From NCBI GenBank assembly GCA_902481695.1, contig CABSXY010000100.1, forward strand, positions 1 to 7,107: 7,107 nt of DNA, read 5' to 3'. Every line of letters begins with the position of its first letter. Position 1 is the first letter of the stretch. The translations under genes and the position numbers were made by a program. The notes beneath the pieces were generated by a model, which was given only the letters and a program-made list of their open reading frames with translations, was not told where the DNA came from and made no database searches. Of this stretch, positions 1-6,091 are shown one piece after another. The DNA comes from an uncultured Haemophilus sp. Its GTDB lineage: Bacteria > Pseudomonadota > Gammaproteobacteria > Enterobacterales > Pasteurellaceae.

Positions 1-786
1 GAAGTAAATGAAGGGATGTTCGTTTCAACCATTTTATTTGCGTTAATCGTTCCACCAACATTGCCATTATGGCAAGCTGCACTTGGTATCAGTTTTGGTA
101 TCGTGGTAGCGAAAGAAATCTTCGGTGGTGTAGGTCGTAACTTTATGAACCCTGCGCTTGCTGGTCGTGCATTCTTATTCTTCGCTTATCCGGCTCAAAT
201 TTCCGGTGACTTAGTGTGGACTGCTGCAGATGGTTTCTCTGGTGCAACCGCACTTTCACAATGGTCTCAAGGTGGTCAAGCAGCATTACAACACACTGTA
301 ACCGGTCAACCTATTACTTGGATGGATGCATTCATCGGTAATATTCCTGGTTCAATGGGTGAGGTTTCAACGCTTGCGTTATTAATCGGTGGTGCGTTAA
401 TTGTATTCACCCGTATTGCTTCTTGGCGCATTATGGCTGGTGTCATGATCGGTATGATTGGTACAGCAACCTTATTCAACCTAATCGGTTCTGATTCTAA
501 CCAAATGTTCTCAATGCCTTGGCATTGGCACTTTGTATTAGGTGGTTTTGCACTTGGTATGATCTTCATGGCTACAGACCCTGTATCAGCTTCATTCACC
601 AACACGGGTAAATGGTGGTACGGTGCGTTAATTGGCGTGATGGCGGTATTAATTCGTACAGTGAACCCAGCTTATCCAGAAGGGATGATGTTAGCGATTT
701 TATTTGCAAACTTATTTGCACCAATTTTCGATTACATCGTGGTTCAAGCAAATATCAAACGTCGGAGAGCAAGAACAAATGGCTAA
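1..786 (+). CDS. nqrB: Na+-NQR subunit B, C-terminal part (5' end outside window)
   Basis: Integral membrane subunit of the Na+-translocating NADH:quinone oxidoreductase; it carries a covalent FMN and takes part in quinone reduction and Na+ transport. The reading frame is open from base 1 (first residues EVNEGMF), so the gene starts upstream; the first ATG in the window (16) is internal. The 261 residues seen fit the last two thirds of a family protein of about 410. The flavinylation motif SGATAL is at window residues 80-85, with the acceptor Thr at codon 83 (bases 247-249), equivalent to Thr236 of the Vibrio cholerae protein. Several hydrophobic helices follow, with a conserved ATDPVSAS segment near the end, then a basic tail (KRRRAR). 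The quinone-site glycines known in Vibrio would lie just upstream and are not visible. The stop overlaps the nqrC start by 8 bases. Identification is by recognised family sequence. Confidence 0.97.
   Translation, partial: EVNEGMFVSTILFALIVPPTLPLWQAALGISFGIVVAKEIFGGVGRNFMNPALAGRAFLFFAYPAQISGDLVWTAADGFSGATALSQWSQGGQAALQHTVTGQPITWMDAFIGNIPGSMGEVSTLALLIGGALIVFTRIASWRIMAGVMIGMIGTATLFNLIGSDSNQMFSMPWHWHFVLGGFALGMIFMATDPVSASFTNTGKWWYGALIGVMAVLIRTVNPAYPEGMMLAILFANLFAPIFDYIVVQANIKRRRARTNG
247..255 (-). other. DNA uptake signal sequence core, minus orientation
   Basis: The + strand reads ACCGCACTT, the exact complement of the Haemophilus uptake core AAGTGCGGT. It lies in frame in nqrB and encodes Thr-Ala-Leu, the Thr being the covalent-FMN acceptor. 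The flank that should be AT-rich in an extended uptake site is not strongly so, so this may be a core-only site or a coincidence of coding. Confidence 0.7.
764..769 (+). promoter_or_regulatory. Ribosome binding site for nqrC
   Basis: GGAGAG lies inside the last codons of nqrB. From its GGAG core to the ATG at 779 there are 11 bases, rather long but usable. It supports 779 as the nqrC start over the upstream in-frame ATG at 704. Confidence 0.6.
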
Positions 787-1570
787 ATTTAATAAAGATA
801 GCGTTAGCGGTACAGTTACCGTTGTTGTGTTGCTAAGTTTAGTGTGTTCTATCGTGGTTTCTGGTGCTGCAGTAGCATTAAAATCCAAACAAGATGAACA
901 AAAAGCACTCGACGTTCAACGTAACATTTTAACTGTTGCTGGCTTAATGAAAGAAGATAATGCATCAGTAATTAAAGACACTTACAGCAAATTTATTGAA
1001 CCACGTTTAGTTGATTTGCAAAGTGGTGATTACGTTCAAGCTTCAGCAGAAGAAATTAATAAATTTGAACCTAAAGATGCCGTTAAAGATCCAGCTAAGA
1101 GCCAAGCTATCCCAGCTGAGGCAGATAAAGCAGGAATTAAGGTTCGTGCAAACCAAGCGCGTGTTTATCTTGTAAAAGATGAACAAGGCAATGTAACCCA
1201 AGTGGTATTACCAATGTATGGCCGTGGTTTATGGTCAACCATGTATGGTTTTGTTTCTGTAGCACCAGATGCAAATACTATCAAAGGTATTACTTACTAT
1301 GATCAAGGTGAAACAGCCGGTCTTGGTGGTGAAATTGCGAACCCACGTTGGCAAGCACAGTTCGTGGATAAAAAATTATTCGATGAACAAGGTAACCAAA
1401 AATTCAAAATCTACAAAGGTAGCTCTGCTGCAGATAAAGAGCACGGTGTAGATGGTTTATCAGGTGCAACGTTAACCAGTAACGGTGTTCAAGGTTCATT
1501 TGATTATTGGTTCAGCCAAAATGGCTTTGGTCCATTCTTAGCGAAATTTAAAGCAGGAGAAATCAAATAA
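779..1570 (+). CDS. nqrC: Na+-NQR subunit C, covalent-FMN protein
   Basis: Membrane-anchored periplasmic subunit that carries the second covalent FMN of Na+-NQR and passes electrons towards NqrB. The product is 263 residues, close to the family size of about 245-260. One N-terminal membrane helix spans roughly residues 10-34, followed by a soluble FMN-binding domain. The flavinylation motif DGLSGATLTS puts the acceptor Thr at residue 231 (codon 1469-1471), matching Thr225 of V. cholerae NqrC. I chose the ATG at 779 because it gives the typical MAKFNKDS start and has a Shine-Dalgarno upstream. An in-frame ATG at 704 would add 25 residues not found in the family, translated from within nqrB. 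The gene overlaps nqrB by 8 bases and its TAA shares its last A with the nqrD ATG, so translation is probably coupled on both sides. Confidence 0.96.
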   Translation: MAKFNKDSVSGTVTVVVLLSLVCSIVVSGAAVALKSKQDEQKALDVQRNILTVAGLMKEDNASVIKDTYSKFIEPRLVDLQSGDYVQASAEEINKFEPKDAVKDPAKSQAIPAEADKAGIKVRANQARVYLVKDEQGNVTQVVLPMYGRGLWSTMYGFVSVAPDANTIKGITYYDQGETAGLGGEIANPRWQAQFVDKKLFDEQGNQKFKIYKGSSAADKEHGVDGLSGATLTSNGVQGSFDYWFSQNGFGPFLAKFKAGEIK

Positions 1571-2199
1571 TGGCTGATGCAAAAGTAAACTTAAAAGGTC
1601 TTTTATTCGATCCTATTGTTAAAAATAACCCGATTGCCTTGCAAATTTTGGGTATCTGTTCTGCATTAGCGGTAACAACCCAATTACAAACTGCGATCGT
1701 TATGGCGATTGCGGTAAGTTTGGTAACCGGTTTCTCCAGTTTGTTCATTTCATTGATTCGTAACTATATTCCAAATAGTATCCGTATCATTGTGCAACTG
1801 GCAATTATCGCATCTTTAGTAATCTTGGTTGACCAAGTATTAAAAGCTTATGCTTATGGTTTATCTAAACAGCTTTCTGTATTCGTTGGCCTTATCATTA
1901 CAAACTGTATCGTAATGGGCCGTGCAGAAGCGTTTGCGATGAAATCACCACCATTAGAAAGCTTTGTTGATGGTATCGGTAACGGTTTAGGTTATGGTGC
2001 GATCTTATTAATTGTTGCAACATTACGTGAACTAATCGGTTCTGGTCGTTTATTTGGTTTCCCTGTATTCCAAACAATTCAAGACGGTGGTTGGTATCAA
2101 CCAAACGGTTTATTCCTTCTTGCACCAAGTGCGTTCTTCATTATCGGCTTCGTCATTTGGGGCTTAAGAACGTGGAAACCTGAGCAACAGGAGAAATAA
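1570..2199 (+). CDS. nqrD: Na+-NQR subunit D, membrane iron-centre subunit
   Basis: Polytopic membrane subunit of Na+-NQR, a homologue of NqrE and of RnfE; with NqrE it binds the intramembrane iron-sulfur centre between NqrF and NqrC. The product is 209 residues with about six hydrophobic helices. The two conserved metal-ligand cysteines are at residue 30 (LGIC) and residue 113 (TNCIVMGRAEAFA), matching Cys29 and Cys112 of the V. cholerae protein. AGGAGA at 1555-1560, inside the end of nqrC, is a good ribosome binding site nine bases before the ATG, and the stop of nqrC overlaps the start by one base. The gap to nqrE is three bases. Nothing is unusual for the family. Confidence 0.96.
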   Translation: MADAKVNLKGLLFDPIVKNNPIALQILGICSALAVTTQLQTAIVMAIAVSLVTGFSSLFISLIRNYIPNSIRIIVQLAIIASLVILVDQVLKAYAYGLSKQLSVFVGLIITNCIVMGRAEAFAMKSPPLESFVDGIGNGLGYGAILLIVATLRELIGSGRLFGFPVFQTIQDGGWYQPNGLFLLAPSAFFIIGFVIWGLRTWKPEQQEK

Positions 2200-2202
2200 T
2201 CA

Positions 2203-2799
2203 ATGGAACATTATATTAGCCTATTCGTGAAGGCGATCTTCATTGAAAACATGGCGCTCTCTTTCTTCTTAGGGATGTGTACTTTCCTTGCGGTTTCTAA
2301 GAAAGTTTCTACGGCATTTGGCCTTGGTGTTGCGGTAACAGTAGTACTTGGTATTGCGGTACCTGCGAACCAATTTGTGTATGAACATGTATTAAAAGAT
2401 GGCGCATTGGTAGAAGGTGTAAGCCTTGAGTTTTTAAATTTCATTACCTTTATCGGGATTATTGCGGGTCTTGTTCAATTACTTGAAATGACTTTAGATA
2501 AATTCTTCCCAGCACTTTATAACGCATTAGGTATCTTCCTTCCACTTATCGCCGTAAACTGTGCGATCTTTGGTGGTGTATCTTTTGCGGTACAACGTGA
2601 ATACACTTTTGCAGAATCTGCAGTTTATGGTGTAGGTGCTGGGCTTGGTTGGATGTTAGCAATCGTTGCGCTTGCAGGCTTAACCGAAAAAATGAAATAT
2701 GCCGATGTACCGGCAGGCTTAAAAGGATTAGGGATTACCTTTATTACTGCAGGCTTGATGGCGCTTGGCTTTATGTCATTCTCTGGAATTCAGTTATAA
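2203..2799 (+). CDS. nqrE: Na+-NQR subunit E, membrane iron-centre subunit
   Basis: Polytopic membrane subunit of Na+-NQR, homologous to NqrD and RnfA and inserted in the opposite orientation to NqrD. It supplies the other half of the intramembrane iron centre. The product is 198 residues, the usual family length, with about six hydrophobic helices. The conserved ligand cysteines are at residue 26 (LGMCTFLAVS) and residue 120 (AVNCAIFGG), the same positions as in V. cholerae. AGGAGA at 2189-2194 is the ribosome binding site, inside the 3' end of nqrD. The stop codon is immediately followed by the strong ribosome binding site of nqrF. Nothing is unusual for the family. Confidence 0.96.
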   Translation: MEHYISLFVKAIFIENMALSFFLGMCTFLAVSKKVSTAFGLGVAVTVVLGIAVPANQFVYEHVLKDGALVEGVSLEFLNFITFIGIIAGLVQLLEMTLDKFFPALYNALGIFLPLIAVNCAIFGGVSFAVQREYTFAESAVYGVGAGLGWMLAIVALAGLTEKMKYADVPAGLKGLGITFITAGLMALGFMSFSGIQL

Positions 2800-2804
2800 G
2801 GAGG
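2798..2804 (+). promoter_or_regulatory. Strong ribosome binding site for nqrF
   Basis: AAGGAGG, a full match to the anti-Shine-Dalgarno, begins inside the nqrE stop codon and lies five bases before the nqrF ATG at 2810. It is the best ribosome binding site in the window and fixes the nqrF start. Confidence 0.85.
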
Positions 2805-2809
2805 CATAA

Positions 2810-4045
2810 ATGAGCGAATCTTCAATTTTATTATTAGGTGTTGCGGCATTTACGGTTATCCTTTTAGTGCTCGTTGCGATTATTTTATTCGCTAAATCAA
2901 AATTAGTGGATTCTGGTGATATCACCATTACTATTAATGACGATCCTGAAAAAGCGATCACTTTACCTGCTGGTGGCAAATTGCTTGGTGCATTAGCAAG
3001 TAAAGGTATCTTCGTTTCTTCTGCTTGTGGTGGCGGTGGCTCTTGTGGTCAATGTGTAGTGAAAGTGAAAAGTGGCGGTGGTGAAATTCTACCAACCGAA
3101 CTTTCTCACATTAATAAACGTGAAGCAAAAGAAGGTTATCGTTTAGCTTGTCAAGTGAATGTAAAAGGCAATATGGACGTTGAACTTCCAGAAGAAATCT
3201 TCGGCGTGAAAAAATGGGAATGTACCGTTATTTCTAATGATAACAAAGCAACCTTCATCAAAGAGCTTAAATTAGCGATTCCTGAAGGCGAAGAAGTCCC
3301 TTTCCGCGCAGGTGGTTATATCCAAATCGAAGCTGATCCACATACGGTTTACTATAAAGATTTTGATATTCCAGAAGAATACCACGAAGATTGGGACAAA
3401 TACGATTTATGGCGTTATGTGTCTAAAGTGGATGAGCATATTATCCGTGCTTACTCAATGGCTTCATATCCAGAAGAGAAAGGCATCATTATGCTTAACG
3501 TGCGTATTGCAACGCCTCCACCACGTCAACCAGATGCACCTCCAGGTCAAATGTCTTCTTACATTTGGTCATTAAAACCAGGTGATAAAGTGACAATTTC
3601 TGGTCCATTCGGTGAATTCTTCGCGAAAGAAACTGATAACGAAATGGTCTTCATCGGTGGTGGTGCAGGTATGGCACCAATGCGTTCTCATATCTTTGAC
3701 CAATTAAAACGTTTACACTCTAAACGTAAAATGTCATTCTGGTATGGTGCACGTTCTAAACGTGAAATGTTCTATGTAGAAGATTTTGATCAGCTTCAAG
3801 CCGAAAATCCTAACTTTACATGGCACGTGGCATTATCTGATCCGTTACCAGAAGATAACTGGACAGGTTACACTGGCTTTATTCACAACGTACTTTATGA
3901 AAACTACTTGAAAAATCATGAAGCACCAGAAGATTGTGAATACTACATGTGTGGACCTCCGGTGATGAACGCGGCGGTAATCAAAATGTTGAAAGACCTC
4001 GGTGTTGAAGATGAAAACATCTTATTAGATGACTTCGGTGGTTGA
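2810..4045 (+). CDS. nqrF: Na+-NQR subunit F, NADH dehydrogenase (2Fe-2S and FAD)
   Basis: Entry point of electrons into Na+-NQR: it oxidises NADH on the cytoplasmic side through FAD and a 2Fe-2S centre. The product is 411 residues, full family length. One N-terminal membrane helix is at about residues 5-28. A plant-type ferredoxin domain follows, with cluster ligands Cys73, Cys79, Cys82 and Cys114 (C-x5-C-x2-C-x31-C). Next is a ferredoxin-reductase domain with the flavin motif RAYSMAS at 213-219, a nucleotide-binding glycine run GGGAGMAP at 283-290, CGPPVMN at 381-387 and the typical end LLDDFGG. All key residues are present. It is the last structural gene of the complex; the 132-base stretch after it holds two hairpins before the assembly genes. 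Confidence 0.98.
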   Translation: MSESSILLLGVAAFTVILLVLVAIILFAKSKLVDSGDITITINDDPEKAITLPAGGKLLGALASKGIFVSSACGGGGSCGQCVVKVKSGGGEILPTELSHINKREAKEGYRLACQVNVKGNMDVELPEEIFGVKKWECTVISNDNKATFIKELKLAIPEGEEVPFRAGGYIQIEADPHTVYYKDFDIPEEYHEDWDKYDLWRYVSKVDEHIIRAYSMASYPEEKGIIMLNVRIATPPPRQPDAPPGQMSSYIWSLKPGDKVTISGPFGEFFAKETDNEMVFIGGGAGMAPMRSHIFDQLKRLHSKRKMSFWYGARSKREMFYVEDFDQLQAENPNFTWHVALSDPLPEDNWTGYTGFIHNVLYENYLKNHEAPEDCEYYMCGPPVMNAAVIKMLKDLGVEDENILLDDFGG

Positions 4046-4073
4046 TTTTAGTTAATCAAAACATCATGAAAAC

Positions 4074-4102
4074 TGACCGCACTTTGTGATGAAGTGCGGT
4101 CA
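4074..4102. repeat. Inverted pair of DNA uptake signal sequences forming a stem-loop
   Basis: ACCGCACTT (4076-4084) and AAGTGCGGT (4092-4100) are two exact Haemophilus-type uptake cores facing each other. The repeat is perfect over 11 bases (4074-4084 with 4092-4102) around a seven-base loop. The + copy is followed by AT-rich DNA in the pattern of extended uptake sites; the - copy fits less well. Such pairs often lie after genes and can act as intrinsic terminators in Pasteurellaceae. Here the + strand lacks a run of T after the stem (CAATATTTAAG), while the minus-strand reading has a short TTTT. Termination of the nqr message is therefore likely to be weak or partial. Confidence 0.85.
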
Positions 4103-4113
4103 ATATTTAAGAT

Positions 4114-4157
4114 GGATTACAGGCAAGCTGATAGATTCGTCGGTTTGCCTGTAATTC
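4114..4157 (+). promoter_or_regulatory. Long RNA hairpin upstream of apbE
   Basis: Bases 4114-4132 can pair without a break with 4139-4157, leaving the six-base loop AGATTC. This gives 19 pairs, of which four are G-U (4115/4156, 4127/4144, 4129/4142, 4132/4139). The core of 11 bases (4116-4126 with 4145-4155) is a perfect inverted repeat. The stem ends 20 bases before the apbE ATG and leaves its ribosome binding site single-stranded. No T-run follows, so it is a poor terminator candidate. It could protect or separate messenger segments or tune apbE expression; its role is unknown. Confidence 0.6.
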
Positions 4158-4177
4158 ATATATTTAGGAAGGAATAG

Positions 4178-5218
4178 ATGAAAAAAATATTAAGCGGATT
4201 GATTGCTGTAGTCCTAGCTTGTTCATTAAGTGCATGTAAGAAAGATCCCGAAATTATTTCACTTAGCGGTAAAACTATGGGCACCACTTACCATATCCGT
4301 TATATTGAGGATGATTCTGTTAGCGAAAACGCACAAAAAACACATGAACAAATTGAAGTGGTTTTAAAAGACGTGAATCAGAAAATGTCCACTTACATTA
4401 AAGATTCCGAATTAAGTCGCTTTAATCAAAATACACAGGTGAATACACCAATTGAAATATCTGCTGACTTTGCCAAAGTATTACAAGAAGCGATTCGTTT
4501 AAATAAGGTTACTGAAGGTTCATTGGATGTGACAGTCGGGCCTGTAGTAAATTTATGGGGCTTTGGGCCAGAAAAACGCCCAGAACGTAAGCCAACCCCA
4601 GAGCAACTTGCTGAACGTCAAAGTTGGGTGGGGATTGATAAGATTCACCTTGATATGAGCGGTAAAACCCCAACATTAAGTAAAGCCTTGCCACAGATTT
4701 ATATTGATTTATCGTCTATTGCTAAAGGTTTTGGCGTGGATCAAGTTGCGGATGTCTTAGAGCAAAACCACGTGCAAAACTATATGGTGGAAATTGGCGG
4801 AGAAATCCGTGCAAAAGGTAAAAATGCCGAAAATAAAGCCTGGCAAATTGCTATTGAAAAACCGAATAATACGGGTGAAAGAGCAGTTCAAGAAGTGATT
4901 GGTTTAAATAATATGGCGATGGCAACTTCAGGCGATTACCGTATTTATTTTGAGGAAAATGGCCAACGTTTTGCACATGAAATTGACCCGAAAACCGGCT
5001 ATCCAATTCAGCATCATTTAGCCTCAATTACCGTGCTTGCACCAAGCTCAATGACTGCTGATGGCTTATCTACAGGCCTATTTGTACTTGGTGAAGATAA
5101 AGCATTGGAAGTGGCTGAGAAAGAAAATATTCCGGTTTATTTAATTATGAAAACGGAACAAGGCTTTGAAACGAAAATGTCCTCAGCCTTCCAAAAGTTA
5201 CTCGCAAATAAGGAATAA
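4178..5218 (+). CDS. apbE: FAD:protein FMN transferase, lipoprotein
   Basis: ApbE enzymes transfer FMN from FAD to a Thr or Ser hydroxyl of target proteins, using Mg2+; NqrB and NqrC, encoded upstream, are the classic targets. The product is 346 residues, the usual length. It starts with a lipoprotein signal peptide whose lipobox LSAC predicts lipidation at Cys20, so it should be anchored facing the periplasm. Family motifs in order: GKTMGTTYHIRY at 31-42, GPVVNLWGFGP at 121-131, DLSSIAKGFGVD at 177-188, EIGGEI at 205-210, SGDYRIYF at 251-258, HEIDPKTGYP at 267-276 and the metal-site region TADGLSTGLFVLG at 293-305. The ATG at 4178 has a good AGGAAGGA ribosome binding site (4166-4173). It precedes nqrM by two bases, and the pair forms an assembly module for the complex. 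Confidence 0.96.
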   Translation: MKKILSGLIAVVLACSLSACKKDPEIISLSGKTMGTTYHIRYIEDDSVSENAQKTHEQIEVVLKDVNQKMSTYIKDSELSRFNQNTQVNTPIEISADFAKVLQEAIRLNKVTEGSLDVTVGPVVNLWGFGPEKRPERKPTPEQLAERQSWVGIDKIHLDMSGKTPTLSKALPQIYIDLSSIAKGFGVDQVADVLEQNHVQNYMVEIGGEIRAKGKNAENKAWQIAIEKPNNTGERAVQEVIGLNNMAMATSGDYRIYFEENGQRFAHEIDPKTGYPIQHHLASITVLAPSSMTADGLSTGLFVLGEDKALEVAEKENIPVYLIMKTEQGFETKMSSAFQKLLANKE

Positions 5219-5220
5219 TC

Positions 5221-5481
5221 ATGCAAACTTTATTTTTTACCCTAATCGCTTTTGTGGCCATTATTGTATTAATGTCAGTGGGCTTTATCTTTAAAAAACA
5301 AAGCTTAAAAGGCAGCTGTGGCGGACTTTCATCACTGGGTATTGCCAAAGCCTGCGATTGCGATAAGCCTTGCGACACTTTACAAGAGAAATTAGATGCT
5401 GGCGATGAAAATGCCAAAGCTGAATACGAACAAAAATTTGCGAAGAAAGACGATGATTCGCAATTTTATGAAGTGAAATAA
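5221..5481 (+). CDS. nqrM: Na+-NQR maturation protein (DUF539)
   Basis: Small membrane protein required for Na+-NQR maturation, thought to deliver iron for the cysteine-ligated centre of NqrD/NqrE. The product is 86 residues: one N-terminal membrane helix (about residues 3-23), then a short domain with the four cysteines of the family at 33, 45, 47 and 51 (in SCGGLSS and ACDCDKPC), then a charged tail rich in Lys, Asp and Glu. The ATG follows the apbE stop by two bases, with AAGGA at 5210-5214 as its ribosome binding site inside apbE, so the two are probably co-translated. All four cysteines expected of a functional protein are present. Confidence 0.93.
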   Translation: MQTLFFTLIAFVAIIVLMSVGFIFKKQSLKGSCGGLSSLGIAKACDCDKPCDTLQEKLDAGDENAKAEYEQKFAKKDDDSQFYEVK

Positions 5482-5485
5482 ATAG

Positions 5486-6031
5486 ATGAAATTATTAAAA
5501 TTTGTTTATACATTAATTTTATTGACGGTTTCATCTTTTGCCTTTGCAGGATATTACCCTGCAAAGGTAAGTGCAGATCTTAATTTATATGCAGATTCTG
5601 AATTTAATAAACCCGTTATTCTTGTAAAAGCGGGAGCATGGTTAAATACAATGCCGATGTTTTCTGCTACAGAGATTCGTTATGGAACAGGCTCAGTTTA
5701 TATGGCTGAACAGGATCAAATAAAATTAGGTGATAAAAAATCATTAGTGCTTGAAAAAGGTATTTTTGATGATGAGGAACCCGATACCTCTAATTCTTAT
5801 CCTGATGTACTTATTCAAAAAGATACACCTATTTATAGTAAATCGGTATTGAGTAAAACAGCGGCTGAAATTGAAAATATGCCGACTTTATTTACATTAA
5901 AAGCAACCGATATTCCTTGCCAAACTTTCAAGGAGATTGTAGGCAAATCGGGTAAAACGTTTTATAAAATTTCTTTTAATGATGAGCCTTCTTATATTTT
6001 AAAAGAAGATACATCAATTATTCAGCAATAA
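5486..6031 (+). CDS. Secreted protein of unknown function, possible tandem SH3-like repeats
   Basis: I do not recognise this 181-residue protein. A signal peptide is clear: basic start (MKLLK), hydrophobic core to about residue 20, and probable cleavage after FAFA at residue 21, giving a periplasmic or exported product. The mature part has short alternating hydrophobic segments suggestive of beta structure. Two parts look alike: DLNLYADS (31-38) with DTPIYSKS (113-120), and ATEI (61-64) with ATDI (140-143), suggesting two SH3-like repeats of about 60-75 residues joined by an acidic linker (94-100). There is one cysteine (145). It starts four bases after nqrM but has no good Shine-Dalgarno, so it may depend on coupling. 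Its DNA is more AT-rich: two sampled 60-base lines have 30% G+C, against 42% for one in nqrF. A role in Na+-NQR cannot be inferred from position alone. Confidence 0.85.
   Translation: MKLLKFVYTLILLTVSSFAFAGYYPAKVSADLNLYADSEFNKPVILVKAGAWLNTMPMFSATEIRYGTGSVYMAEQDQIKLGDKKSLVLEKGIFDDEEPDTSNSYPDVLIQKDTPIYSKSVLSKTAAEIENMPTLFTLKATDIPCQTFKEIVGKSGKTFYKISFNDEPSYILKEDTSIIQQ
5537..5571 (+). repeat. Inverted repeat inside the secreted-protein gene
   Basis: CCTTTGCAGG (5541-5550) and CCTGCAAAGG (5558-5567) are exact reverse complements around a seven-base loop. As RNA the stem extends to 5537-5550 with 5558-5571, 14 pairs of which two are G-U. It lies within coding sequence about 50 bases after the start codon and covers the codons around the predicted signal-peptide cleavage site (FAFAGYYPAKV). 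Confidence 0.7.
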
Positions 6032-6061
6032 AGTAGCTATCATTTATCAACAACCAATGTG

Positions 6062-6078
6062 CTTCGCCTTAACCGAAG
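6062..6078 (+). promoter_or_regulatory. Small hairpin in the mnmA leader
   Basis: CTTCG (6062-6066) pairs with CGAAG (6074-6078) around a seven-base loop, just before the mnmA ribosome binding site. There is no T-run, so it is not a terminator. The 60-base gap it lies in (6032-6091) contains no clear sigma-70 promoter; TATCAT at 6038-6043 is a possible -10 but has no good -35. Confidence 0.25.
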
Positions 6079-6091
6079 TTACGGGAGACTT

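Noticed and set aside
306..605. Minus-strand open frame of 99 codons within nqrB
   Set aside because: It is antisense to a conserved membrane protein and has no recognisable product or ribosome binding site; the same holds for the other minus-strand frames at 1563-1748, 1898-2128, 2211-2444, 2794-2979, 4509-4694 and 5145-5417.
704..778. Upstream in-frame ATG extending nqrC by 25 residues
   Set aside because: It lies wholly inside nqrB, adds residues not found in the NqrC family, and the ATG at 779 has a ribosome binding site and the usual MAKFNKDS start.
2127..2135. AAGTGCGTT in nqrD, one mismatch from the uptake core
   Set aside because: The mismatch is in a core base and the site is coding sequence; single-mismatch matches are expected by chance.
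3312..3575. Plus-strand open frame of 87 codons inside nqrF
   Set aside because: It is out of frame with well-conserved NqrF sequence and has no family resemblance; the frames at 612-836 and 1269-1451 are rejected for the same reason.
4042..4059. Six-base inverted repeat TTGATT / AATCAA over the nqrF stop
   Set aside because: It is short and AT-rich, with no stable stem and no T-run; expected by chance in such sequence.
4136..4164. Possible promoter for apbE (TATATT at 4159-4164)
   Set aside because: The -35 region TTCGTC is poor, it overlaps the hairpin, and a start site would fall within the ribosome binding site.
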